A stretch of 9,342 bases of DNA from an uncultured Ruaniaceae bacterium (GTDB lineage: Bacteria > Actinomycetota > Actinomycetes > Actinomycetales > Beutenbergiaceae): positions 1 through 9,342 of the forward strand of contig CALKWS010000277.1 of NCBI GenBank assembly GCA_938004115.1, written 5' to 3'. Position 1 is the stretch's first letter; each line of letters starts with the position of its first letter. The notes under the pieces were generated by a model. That model did not search any database, was not told the origin of the DNA, and was given only the letters and a program-made list of their open reading frames with translations. Made by a program: the position numbers and the translations under genes. This document shows positions 1-6,706 of the stretch, piece after piece.

Positions 1-10
1 GCCGGATGCT

Positions 11-16
11 TACAGT
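11..16 (+). promoter_or_regulatory. -10 element of a probable leaderless dop promoter
   Basis: The hexamer TACAGT fits the actinobacterial -10 consensus TANNNT. Only six bases (17-22) separate it from the GTG at 23, so transcription would begin at or next to the start codon. No Shine-Dalgarno sequence lies between them, which fits a leaderless mRNA. The -35 region is outside the window. Inference from sequence only. Confidence 0.5.
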
Positions 17-22
17 GGCTCC

Positions 23-1648
23 GTGAGTGTGCGACGCGTGATGGGCCTGGAGACCGAGTTCGGCATCCTCGGGGAGACCCCGGGGGAGAACCCGATGCTG
101 ATGTCGGCCCTGGTGGTGACCGCCTACGCCCGCCACGCCCTGCCCGAGGGCACCGCCCCGCGATGGGACTACGGCGACGAGGACCCGCTCAACGATGCCC
201 GCGGGTGGCGGCTGGACCGCGCGGCCGCCCACCCCTCCCAACTGACCGACGCCCCGGCCTACCCGCAGGCCGGTGACGGCGAGGTGGCTGCGCCGGCGGA
301 CGGGGACCGACCATGGCCCCAGGTGAGCGAGCAACGCCGGGAACTGCCCGAACCGGAGCAGCAGGTGGTGGCCAACGCGGTGCTGCCCAACGGCGCCCGG
401 TTCTACGTGGACCACGCCCATCCCGAGTACTCCGGCCCGGAGACCACCAGCCCCCGCGCGGCGCTGGTCTGGGACCTGGCCGGGGACGAGATCGCCGTAC
501 GGGCCACCAGGCTGCTCGCGCAGAACCCCGCGGTGCCGAACGTGCGGCTGTACAAGAACAACACCGACGGTAAGGGCGCCAGCTACGGCACCCACGAGAA
601 CTACCTGGTGGACCGCGACGTCCCGTTCGGTGACATCGTGGAGTACCTGACGCCCTTCCTGGTCACCCGGCAGATCTTCGCCGGAGCCGGACGGGTGGGA
701 CTGGGACAGCGCGGCCAGGAGCCCGGTTTCCAGATCTCCCAACGTGCCGACTTCATCGAGGCGGAGGTGGGCCTGGAGACCACGTTGCGCCGGCCCATCA
801 TCAACACCCGCGACGAACCCCACGCCGACCCCGATCGGTACCGGCGGCTGCACCTGATCATCGGGGACGCCAACCTCATGCACGTGCCCAACTACCTGAA
901 ACTGGGCACCACCGCGCTGGTGCTGTGGCTGCTGGAGACCGGGCAGGTGCCCCTGGAACTGTCCGCGCTGCGACTGGCCGACCCGGTCGGGGCCACCCAG
1001 ATCGTGAGCCGGGACCTGGACCTGAGCACCGAACTGGACCTGGAGGACGGGCGGCGGATGACCGCGGTGCAGATCCAACAGGTCTACCTGGAGGTGATCG
1101 GGCAGGCCCTGGAGGACCACGGCGGGGGTCCCGACACGGAGACGGCAGATGTGCTGACCCGGTGGGGCGCGGTCCTGGACCGCCTGGCCACCGACCCGTC
1201 CCAGTGCACCCGCGAGGTGGAGTGGGTGGCCAAGCTCCGGCTGCTGGAGGGCATGCGCCGCCGCCACGGCATCGAATGGGACGATCACCGGTTGGCGGCG
1301 ATGGACCTGCAATGGTCCGACCTGCGCCCGGAGAAGGGCATCTACGCCCGGCTGGCGGCCGCCGGTGCGGTGGACACCCTGGTGGACCGCAAGGAGGTCG
1401 AAGCCGCGGTCACCACCCCGCCGGCAGACACCCGCGCCTACTTCCGCGGGGAGGCGATCCGGCGGTACGGCCCGCAGGTCAGTGCTGCCAGTTGGGACGC
1501 GGTCATCTTCGATGTGCCGCACCGGACCAACCTCATCCGGGTCCCCACCGCCGACCCCCACCGCGGTACCGCCGAGCACACCCGCGACCTGCTGGACCGG
1601 AACCCGGACGCCGCGGACCTGCTGGAACATCTGACGCGATCCGGCTGA
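23..1648 (+). CDS. dop: Dop: Pup deamidase / depupylase
   Basis: Dop deamidates the C-terminal Gln of Pup to Glu so that PafA can ligate it, and it also removes Pup from tagged proteins. It is a cytoplasmic ATP-dependent enzyme related to glutamine synthetases and carboxylate-amine ligases. In the 541-residue product the N-terminal nucleotide/Mg motif MGLETEFG is at residues 7-14. The Dop-type YVDHAHPEYS motif is at 128-137, and its D130 matches the catalytic Asp. LYKNN is at 176-180, GKGASYGTHENYL at 183-195 and IINTRDEPHAD at 259-269. The HAHPEYS form separates it from PafA, which has DVGSHPEY. The GTG at 23 is chosen because a -10 element sits just upstream; the GTG at 29 is a possible alternative. 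The stretch from about residue 66 to 112, in the Dop-loop region, is longer than I recall for mycobacterial Dop (about 505 residues overall). pup follows after 72 bp. Confidence 0.96.
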   Translation: MSVRRVMGLETEFGILGETPGENPMLMSALVVTAYARHALPEGTAPRWDYGDEDPLNDARGWRLDRAAAHPSQLTDAPAYPQAGDGEVAAPADGDRPWPQVSEQRRELPEPEQQVVANAVLPNGARFYVDHAHPEYSGPETTSPRAALVWDLAGDEIAVRATRLLAQNPAVPNVRLYKNNTDGKGASYGTHENYLVDRDVPFGDIVEYLTPFLVTRQIFAGAGRVGLGQRGQEPGFQISQRADFIEAEVGLETTLRRPIINTRDEPHADPDRYRRLHLIIGDANLMHVPNYLKLGTTALVLWLLETGQVPLELSALRLADPVGATQIVSRDLDLSTELDLEDGRRMTAVQIQQVYLEVIGQALEDHGGGPDTETADVLTRWGAVLDRLATDPSQCTREVEWVAKLRLLEGMRRRHGIEWDDHRLAAMDLQWSDLRPEKGIYARLAAAGAVDTLVDRKEVEAAVTTPPADTRAYFRGEAIRRYGPQVSAASWDAVIFDVPHRTNLIRVPTADPHRGTAEHTRDLLDRNPDAADLLEHLTRSG

Positions 1649-1669
1649 GCCCCGGCGCCGGCAACGCCG

Positions 1670-1675
1670 TAGGAT
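1670..1675 (+). promoter_or_regulatory. Candidate -10 element for the pup-prcBA-pafA operon
   Basis: TAGGAT fits the TANNNT consensus and lies in the 72-bp gap between dop and pup. A start about seven bases downstream would leave a leader of roughly 38 bases containing the pup ribosome binding site. No good -35 box is visible, and the best nearby match is CTGAGC at 1645-1650. Pup may therefore be made from its own transcript as well as by readthrough from dop. Confidence 0.35.
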
Positions 1676-1709
1676 CGGGATTGGTAGATACCCGCACCGC
1701 GAACACCCG

Positions 1710-1715
1710 AGGAGG
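1710..1715 (+). promoter_or_regulatory. Strong ribosome binding site for pup
   Basis: AGGAGG lies five bases before the GTG at 1721. It is a perfect anti-Shine-Dalgarno match and one of the two strongest binding sites in the window; the other is upstream of hisF. This fits high expression of the tag protein relative to the enzymes, and it fixes the pup start. Confidence 0.8.
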
Positions 1716-1720
1716 TCACG

Positions 1721-1912
1721 GTGGCACGCCAGTTCGAACAGAAGCGCCCCTCCGATCCGCCCGAGGACGAGGCGCCGGCGCCGGTCCCCACCGGTGGCGC
1801 CGCCCGGGCCCAGGACACCGAGGTCGATGCCCTCCTCGATGAGATCGACGACGTGCTGGAGACCAACGCGGAGAGTTTCGTCCGTGGATTCGTGCAGAAG
1901 GGTGGCCAGTGA
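1721..1912 (+). CDS. pup: Pup: prokaryotic ubiquitin-like protein
   Basis: Pup is the small, mostly disordered protein tag that PafA joins to lysines of target proteins and that the proteasomal ATPase recognises. At 63 residues the product has the usual family length. The N-terminal half is rich in charged residues, Pro and Ala. The C-terminal half holds the conserved helical segment (LLDEIDDVLETNAESFVRGF, about residues 38-57) known to form a coiled coil with the ATPase. The protein ends in QKGGQ. The final residue is Gln rather than Glu, so Dop must deamidate it before conjugation, which agrees with dop lying next door. The stop codon overlaps the prcB start in GTGA (1909-1912). Confidence 0.97.
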   Translation: MARQFEQKRPSDPPEDEAPAPVPTGGAARAQDTEVDALLDEIDDVLETNAESFVRGFVQKGGQ

Positions 1913-2748
1913 ACAACGTTCGTGACGGATTCCCCGCCGCCTACACCCGGCTGGGCAGCGCCTCGTTCACCGAGTTCCTCGGCCACGTCGCACCGGAACT
2001 GCTCCCCGGGCATCGCCACGGCCTGCACGAGGTGGACCCGGCGTCGCTGCCCGCCCCGCACGCCACCACGATCGTCGCCCTGACCTACCCCGGCGGCATG
2101 ATCATGGCCGGAGACCGGCGCGCCACGATGGGATCGCAGATCTCCCACCGCAGGATGGAGAAGGTCTTCTCCGCCGACGCGTTCTCCGCGATCGGGATCG
2201 CCGGTACTGCCGGGCTCGCGATGGAACTGGTGCGGCTGTTCCAACTCGAACTGGAGCACTTCGAGAAGATCGACGGAACCCTGCTGTCCCTGGAGGGTAA
2301 GGCCAACCGGCTGGCCACCATGGTGCGCGGCAACCTGCCCCTGGCCCTGCAGGGCCTGGCGGCCATCCCGCTCTTCGGCGGCTACGACCACACCAGCGCG
2401 ACCGGGCGGATCTTCTCCTACGACGTCGTCGGCGGCCGGTACGAGGAACGGGAGTACCACGCCGTCGGCTCCGGAGGGGTGTACGCCCGCAGTTCGCTGA
2501 AGAAACTCTGGCGCCCGGACCTGGACGCCGACGCCGCGGCCCGGACCGCGCTGCACGCGCTGATGGACGCCGCCGACGACGACTCGGCGACTGCCGGAGT
2601 GGACCTGCTGCGCCGCATCTACCCGATCGTGGCGCGGGTGGACGAGGAGGGCTTCACGCGGGTGCCCGACGCGGAGTTGCGCGGCCACGCCGAACAGATC
2701 AACCGCGACCTGGCCGAGACGGCGGAAGGGGAAGGTGAGCAGGCGTGA
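1909..2748 (+). CDS. prcB: PrcB: 20S proteasome beta subunit
   Basis: This is the catalytic beta subunit of the bacterial 20S proteasome, an N-terminal threonine hydrolase of the two inner heptameric rings. The 279-residue precursor has a propeptide of about 52 residues before the HA/TTIVAL cleavage site, so the mature protein should begin at T53. Counted from mature T1, D17 (precursor D69, in AGDRRA) and K33 (precursor K85, in RRMEKVF) are both present, so the active site looks intact. An SGG motif falls in the expected distal region (GSGGVYARSSLKKL). The start is the GTG inside the pup stop (GTGA overlap). The purine-rich stretch around 1896-1905, which encodes the end of Pup, can serve as the ribosome binding site. 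Its stop in turn overlaps the prcA start. Confidence 0.97.
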   Translation: MNNVRDGFPAAYTRLGSASFTEFLGHVAPELLPGHRHGLHEVDPASLPAPHATTIVALTYPGGMIMAGDRRATMGSQISHRRMEKVFSADAFSAIGIAGTAGLAMELVRLFQLELEHFEKIDGTLLSLEGKANRLATMVRGNLPLALQGLAAIPLFGGYDHTSATGRIFSYDVVGGRYEEREYHAVGSGGVYARSSLKKLWRPDLDADAAARTALHALMDAADDDSATAGVDLLRRIYPIVARVDEEGFTRVPDAELRGHAEQINRDLAETAEGEGEQA

Positions 2749-3452
2749 ACCAGCCGTACTACGTCTCGCCCGAACAACTGATGAAGGACCGGGCGGACTT
2801 CGCCCGCAAGGGCATCGCCCGGGGACGATCGGTGGTGGTGATCGGATACACCGGCGGGATCGCGTTCGTCACCGAGAACCCCTCCCGGGCGCTGCACAAG
2901 ATCTCCGAGATCTACGACCGGATCGCCTTCGCCGCCGTCGGCAAGTACAACGAGTTCGAGAACCTGCGGGTGGCCGGGATCCGGTACGCCGACCTGCGCG
3001 GCTACTCCTACGACCGCGCCGACGTGAACGCCCGCGGACTGGCCAACGCCTACGCCCAGACCCTGGGCGCGGTGTTCACCACCGAGTCCAAGCCCCTGGA
3101 GGTGGAGCTCGCCGTCGCCGAGGTGGGACCGGACCAGAACTCCGACCAGATCTACCGGCTGTCCTACGACGGCTCGGTCAGCGACGAGAGCGGCTTCGTG
3201 GTGATGGGCGGGGCGGCCGACCAACTGGGCACCTTGGTGGCACAGGAGTGGCGCGAGGGACTGGAGCTGCCCGAGGCGCTGCGGCTCGCCGTCGGAACGC
3301 TGGGCAGCCCCGCCGCCCGCGGTGAGGAGGAGGGAAAGCCGCGGCGGATCCCGGCCACCGAGTTGGAGGCGGCCGTGCTGGAACGTGACCGGCATCGCCG
3401 CGCGTTCCGCCGACTGCGCCCGGCGCAACTGGAATCGCTGCTGAACGAATGA
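2745..3452 (+). CDS. prcA: PrcA: 20S proteasome alpha subunit
   Basis: This structural alpha subunit forms the outer heptameric rings and the gate of the core particle. The 235-residue product begins MNQPYYVSPEQLMKDRADFA, the typical bacterial alpha N-terminus: a short gating peptide followed by helix H0. It continues with RKGIARGRSVV (22-32), ENPSRALHKISEIYDRIAFA and GKYNEFENLR, all recognisable PrcA segments. It has no propeptide or catalytic Thr, as expected. The GTG start lies in a GTGA overlap with the prcB stop, preceded by GAAGG at 2731-2735. The stop overlaps the pafA start in ATGA (3449-3452), giving matched translation of both ring subunits and the ligase. Confidence 0.96.
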   Translation: MNQPYYVSPEQLMKDRADFARKGIARGRSVVVIGYTGGIAFVTENPSRALHKISEIYDRIAFAAVGKYNEFENLRVAGIRYADLRGYSYDRADVNARGLANAYAQTLGAVFTTESKPLEVELAVAEVGPDQNSDQIYRLSYDGSVSDESGFVVMGGAADQLGTLVAQEWREGLELPEALRLAVGTLGSPAARGEEEGKPRRIPATELEAAVLERDRHRRAFRRLRPAQLESLLNE

Positions 3453-4843
3453 TCGAGCGGATCTTCGGCCTGGAGACGGAGTTCGGGATCACCAGCGCGA
3501 CCACCTCCGGACGGACCCCCTCGGCCGAGGAACTCGCCCGGTACCTGTTCCGCAAGGTCGTCGCGTGGGGACGCTCCTCGAACGTGTTCCTGGGCAACGG
3601 CGCCAGGCTGTACCTCGATGTGGGGTCCCACCCGGAGTACGCCACCGCCGAGTGCGACGACATCCGCCAACTTCTCATCCAGGACAAGGCCGGGGAGCGC
3701 ATCATGGTGGACCTGGCCCTGGACGCCCAGGAACGGATGGCCGAGGACGGTATCCACGGCACGATCCACCTGTTCAAGAACAACCTGGACTCGGCCGGCA
3801 ACTCCTACGGGTGCCATGAGAACTACCTGATCCGCCGCCGGTCCGACTTCTCCCGCACCGCGCAGGCGCTGATCCCCTTCCTCATCACCCGCCAGATCCT
3901 CACCGGCGCCGGACACGTGCTGCCCACCAGCGACGGGGCGATCTACTGTTTCTCCCAACGCGCCGACCACATGTGGGAGGCCACCAGTTCGGCCACCACC
4001 CGGTCCCGGCCGATCATCAACACCCGCGACGAACCCCACGCCGATGCCGACCTGTACCGGCGGCTGCACGTGATCAGCGGGGACTCCTCGATGTCCCAGA
4101 CCACCACCATGCTCAAGGTGGGGATGACCGATCTGATCCTGCGGATGCTCGAGAGCGGGGTGGCGTTGCGCGACTTCAGCTTCGAGAACCCGGTGCGCGC
4201 CATCCGGCAGATCTCCCACGACCTCACCGGCGCCGGCCCGGTGTCCCTGGCGCACGGCACCACCGCCAGCGCCCTGGACATCCAGGAGTACTACCTGGAC
4301 CGCACCCGCACGTTCCTGGCCGACCAGGGCCGGGGCGGCGCGCACGACGAGTGGGTACTGGACCTGTGGGAACGCGGCCTGACGGCGCTGCGGGCCGGGG
4401 ATCTGACCCCGGTGCAGACCGAACTGGACTGGGTGATCAAGAAGCGGCTGCTGGACCGGTACCTGCAAGGCCGGCAACTGACGCTGGGCGATCCGCGGGT
4501 GGCCCGGCTGCTGCTGGCCTACCATGACATCTCTCCCGAGCACGGACTGTTCGCCCGGCTGGAGGAGCGCGGACTGGCCGCAACCATGGTCACCGACGCC
4601 GAGATCGACCAGGCCACCACCGAGCCGCCCGGCACCACCCGGGCCAAACTGCGCGGGGACTTCATCCGTGCCGCCACCGCCCACCGGCGGGACTACACCG
4701 TGGACTGGGTGCACCTGAAACTCAACGACTACGCGGGCCGGACGGTGCTGTGCAAGGACCCCTTCCGCGCTACCGACGAACGCGTGGACCGGCTGATCGC
4801 CAGCATCGGGGACGCCCCGTCGGGGCCGTTCCCGACGATGTGA
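3449..4843 (+). CDS. pafA: PafA: Pup-protein ligase
   Basis: PafA uses ATP to activate the C-terminal Glu of Pup and forms an isopeptide bond with a substrate lysine. The 464-residue product is close to the usual family length of about 450-480. Key segments are FGLETEFGI (residues 6-14, ATP/Mg), NGARLYLDVGSHPEYAT (50-66, with D57 as the likely catalytic Asp), HLFKNN and GNSYGCHENYL in the first half, and IINTRDEPHAD (189-199). The DVGSHPEYAT form and the short N-terminal loop distinguish it from its paralogue Dop. The ATG start overlaps the prcA stop and no good Shine-Dalgarno sequence precedes it, so it probably depends on coupled translation. The gene is followed at once by the 15-bp repeat block. 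Confidence 0.96.
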   Translation: MIERIFGLETEFGITSATTSGRTPSAEELARYLFRKVVAWGRSSNVFLGNGARLYLDVGSHPEYATAECDDIRQLLIQDKAGERIMVDLALDAQERMAEDGIHGTIHLFKNNLDSAGNSYGCHENYLIRRRSDFSRTAQALIPFLITRQILTGAGHVLPTSDGAIYCFSQRADHMWEATSSATTRSRPIINTRDEPHADADLYRRLHVISGDSSMSQTTTMLKVGMTDLILRMLESGVALRDFSFENPVRAIRQISHDLTGAGPVSLAHGTTASALDIQEYYLDRTRTFLADQGRGGAHDEWVLDLWERGLTALRAGDLTPVQTELDWVIKKRLLDRYLQGRQLTLGDPRVARLLLAYHDISPEHGLFARLEERGLAATMVTDAEIDQATTEPPGTTRAKLRGDFIRAATAHRRDYTVDWVHLKLNDYAGRTVLCKDPFRATDERVDRLIASIGDAPSGPFPTM

Positions 4844-4916
4844 ACCGGCACGGGGCGGGCCGGCCCGCGGCGAACCGCCACGGGTCGAACCGGCACGGGG
4901 CGGACCGGCAGGCGTG
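4842..4916 (+). repeat. Five-unit 15-bp tandem repeat between pafA and the FKBP gene
   Basis: Units start at 4842, 4857, 4872, 4887 and 4902. Units 1 and 4 are identical (GAACCGGCACGGGGC), unit 3 differs at two positions (GAACCGCCACGGGTC), and units 2 and 5 are more diverged (GGGCCGGCCCGCGGC and GGACCGGCAGGCGTG). The first unit begins inside the pafA stop codon. A perfect 14-bp palindrome, GCGGGCCGGCCCGC, spans 4855-4868. The array fills most of the 100-bp gap and ends 13 bp before the -10 element of the next gene. Its function is unknown: it may form RNA structure after pafA, or be neutral slippage. Confidence 0.8.
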
Positions 4917-4929
4917 GACCGAGCGCGCG

Positions 4930-4935
4930 TAGACT
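4930..4935 (+). promoter_or_regulatory. -10 element of a leaderless promoter for the FKBP-hisF unit
   Basis: TAGACT fits TANNNT well and is followed by eight bases and then GTG at 4944. The transcript would start at or next to that codon, so it would have no leader and no Shine-Dalgarno sequence. This decides between the GTG codons at 4914 and 4944 in favour of 4944. No convincing -35 hexamer is seen at the usual distance, where the end of the repeat block lies. Confidence 0.55.
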
Positions 4936-4943
4936 CTGCATCC

Positions 4944-5924
4944 GTGTCCGCTTCTCGCCGCACGGTTCTGGGTGCCCTGGGTCTGGGTGCCCTCGGCGCG
5001 CTCGTCGCGTGCCGCCCGCAGCAGCAGGACGAGGGCGACGGAGCGGTACGGGTCACCGGGGAGTTCGGCACCCGCCCCACGGTCGACTTCGACACCCCCC
5101 TGCAGATCGAGGAGCCCTACACCGAGGAGATCATCACCGGTGAGGGCATCGAACTGGTCGAGGGCGCCGCGGTGATGCTGTCCTTCGTGGCCCACGACGC
5201 GATCACCGGGGAGGAACTGACCGACAACTTCCGCTCCCCGCCGGAGATCCTGGTGCTCAACGAGGAGATCGGCGTGCTCTACGAGGATCTGCTGGGCCGC
5301 ACCGAGGGGTCCCGGTTGCTGCGGGTGGAGCTCGGCACGCCGGAGCGACCCAACCCGACCGTGCTCGTCTACGACGTGCTGCGCACCCAGGCCTGGGGCA
5401 CGCCCGCGGAGCTGAGTGAGGACGCTCCGGAGCACATCCCGCAGATCGAGGCAGGTGACGACGGCGCCCCGCAGGTGCAGGTGCCCAACGAGGATCCCCC
5501 GGCCGATCTGCAAGTGGTGCCGGTGCTGCGCGGTGACGGCGCACAGGTGCGCCCGGGACAGGCCGTCACGGTGCGGTACTCCACCATCTCCTGGGACAGC
5601 GGCGAGGTGCTGGACACCCTGTGGGGGGAGGGCATGCTGCCCACCACCATCCCCTTCACCGGCCTGATCCCGGCATGGCAGGACGGCCTCGTGGATGAGC
5701 AGGTGGGCTCGCGGGTGATGCTGATCGCCCCGCCGGAGGCCGCCTTCGGCACTGACGCGCTGGTGTTCGTCATCGACGTGTTGGCCGTCTCCGCGCTGAA
5801 GGACGGTCCGGAGGACCCCGAGGGCACCGATACCGGCCCGGACGTGGTGGATGACGGTGAGGACGGCCAGGGCCGTGAGGACGACGCCGGACAGGACCCG
5901 GCCGAGGAGGAGGAAACCGGATGA
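4944..5924 (+). CDS. Tandem-FKBP peptidyl-prolyl isomerase, probable Tat lipoprotein
   Basis: This is an FKBP-type prolyl cis-trans isomerase predicted to act outside the cell membrane. With the start at 4944 the product has 326 residues. The N-terminus MSASRRTVLG resembles a twin-arginine signal (R5-R6). A short hydrophobic stretch follows, then a lipobox L20-V-A-C23, so the mature protein would be lipid-anchored at C23. Residues about 40-150 look like a diverged FKBP domain. Residues about 185-282 form a clearer second one, with VTVRYSTISWDSGEVLD, GLIPAWQDGL and VGSR...PPEAAFG matching the usual VIPGW...VGxR...AYG elements. The last 40 or so residues are a strongly acidic tail. FKBP genes after pafA are common in actinobacteria, but no link to proteasome function can be read from the sequence. 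The stop overlaps hisF by 4 bp. Confidence 0.85.
   Translation: MSASRRTVLGALGLGALGALVACRPQQQDEGDGAVRVTGEFGTRPTVDFDTPLQIEEPYTEEIITGEGIELVEGAAVMLSFVAHDAITGEELTDNFRSPPEILVLNEEIGVLYEDLLGRTEGSRLLRVELGTPERPNPTVLVYDVLRTQAWGTPAELSEDAPEHIPQIEAGDDGAPQVQVPNEDPPADLQVVPVLRGDGAQVRPGQAVTVRYSTISWDSGEVLDTLWGEGMLPTTIPFTGLIPAWQDGLVDEQVGSRVMLIAPPEAAFGTDALVFVIDVLAVSALKDGPEDPEGTDTGPDVVDDGEDGQGREDDAGQDPAEEEETG
5908..5913 (+). promoter_or_regulatory. Ribosome binding site of hisF inside the FKBP acidic tail
   Basis: AGGAGG lies seven bases before the hisF ATG at 5921. It is made of the Glu codons (GAG GAG GAG GAA) that end the acidic tail of the upstream protein, so one stretch serves both coding and initiation. 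Confidence 0.75.
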
Positions 5925-6694
5925 GCGTGGCACTGCGGGTGATCCCGTGCCTGGACGTGGACGGCGGGCGGGTGGTCAAGGGCGTGAACTTCGCCAACCT
6001 GCGCGATGCCGGGGACCCGGTGGAACTCGCGCGCCGCTACGTCACCGAGGGCGCCGACGAACTGACCTTCCTGGACATCTCCGCCTCCTCCGAGGGCCGG
6101 GCCACCACGATCGACGTCGTGACCCGCACCGCCGAGGAGGTGTTCGTCCCCCTGACCGTCGGCGGCGGCGTGCGCACAGCGGCTGACGTGGACGGGCTGC
6201 TGCGCGCCGGGGCGGACAAGATCAGCGTGAACACCGCGGCGATCCAGCGCCCCGACCTGATCGGCGAGATCGCCGAGCGGTTCGGCTCCCAGGTGCTGGT
6301 GCTGAGCGTGGACGCCCGGCGAACCCCGCCGGGAACCAGCACGGAGTCCGGCTACGAGGTCACCACCCACGGGGGCCGGCAGGGCACCGGTATCGACGCC
6401 GTCGCCTGGGCCCGCCGGGCCGCCGAGGCGGGGGTGGGGGAGATCCTGCTGAACTCCATGGACGCCGACGGCACCACCGCCGGTTTCGACCTGGACATGA
6501 TCAGCGCGGTGCGCGAGCAGGTCACGGTACCGCTGATCGCCTCCGGGGGTGCCGGCACCGTGCAGGACTTCGTCAGCGCCGCCCGGTGCGGTGCCGACGC
6601 GCTGCTGGCCGCCAGCGTGTTCCACTACGGCACGTTGACCGTCGGCGCGGTCAAGGAGGCACTGGCTGAGGCCGGATTCACCGTCCGGCGCTGA
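5921..6694 (+). CDS. hisF: HisF: imidazole glycerol phosphate synthase cyclase subunit
   Basis: HisF pairs with the glutaminase HisH. It uses ammonia and PRFAR to make imidazole glycerol phosphate and AICAR in histidine biosynthesis, in the cytoplasm. The 257-residue product has standard length and a complete (beta/alpha)8 barrel signature. The N-terminus is RVIPCLDVDGGRVVKGVNF with catalytic D12. It is followed by DELTFLDISAS, VPLTVGGGVR with phosphate-binding glycines (about 78-85), and VLSVDARR with catalytic D131. GEILLNSMDADGT (173-185) and PLIASGGAG (204-212) complete the barrel. The ATG overlaps the stop of the FKBP gene (ATGA), implying coupled translation. No other his gene is in the window. 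The 3' end converges on the next gene with a 12-bp gap and no obvious terminator. Confidence 0.97.
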   Translation: MSVALRVIPCLDVDGGRVVKGVNFANLRDAGDPVELARRYVTEGADELTFLDISASSEGRATTIDVVTRTAEEVFVPLTVGGGVRTAADVDGLLRAGADKISVNTAAIQRPDLIGEIAERFGSQVLVLSVDARRTPPGTSTESGYEVTTHGGRQGTGIDAVAWARRAAEAGVGEILLNSMDADGTTAGFDLDMISAVREQVTVPLIASGGAGTVQDFVSAARCGADALLAASVFHYGTLTVGAVKEALAEAGFTVRR

Positions 6695-6706
6695 TCCGGT
6701 GCGGCG

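Noticed and set aside
1652..1661. Palindrome CCGGCGCCGG after dop as a terminator or operator
   Set aside because: Only 10 bp, no T-run, and common by chance in DNA of this composition.
925..1842. Plus-strand ORF of 305 codons running through the end of dop into pup
   Set aside because: Arg/Gly/Pro-rich alternate frame overlapping dop and pup, both of which are certain.
1438..2688. Minus-strand ORF of 416 codons opposite dop, pup and prcB
   Set aside because: Same GC-driven shadow; it spans three recognised genes and has no recognisable domain.
4855..4868. 14-bp palindrome as a terminator for the proteasome operon
   Set aside because: There is no loop and no T-run after it; better explained as part of the GC-rich repeat block.
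4914..4916. GTG at 4914 as the FKBP start
   Set aside because: It adds ten residues before the twin-arginine signal, overlaps the repeat block and lies upstream of the -10 element.
4750..4932. Short ORF whose translation repeats NRHG across the 15-bp units
   Set aside because: The repeat length is a multiple of three, so any open frame through it gives a repeating peptide. It starts inside pafA without a ribosome binding site.
3164..5095. Minus-strand ORF of 643 codons opposite prcA, pafA and the FKBP start
   Set aside because: It is low-complexity in Gly, Arg, Pro, Val and His and crosses several real genes. It arises from high GC in third positions opposite well-identified genes.
5369..6625. 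Minus-strand ORF of 418 codons opposite the FKBP gene and hisF
   Set aside because: Shadow of two firmly identified genes; composition is typical of antisense frames in GC-rich DNA.
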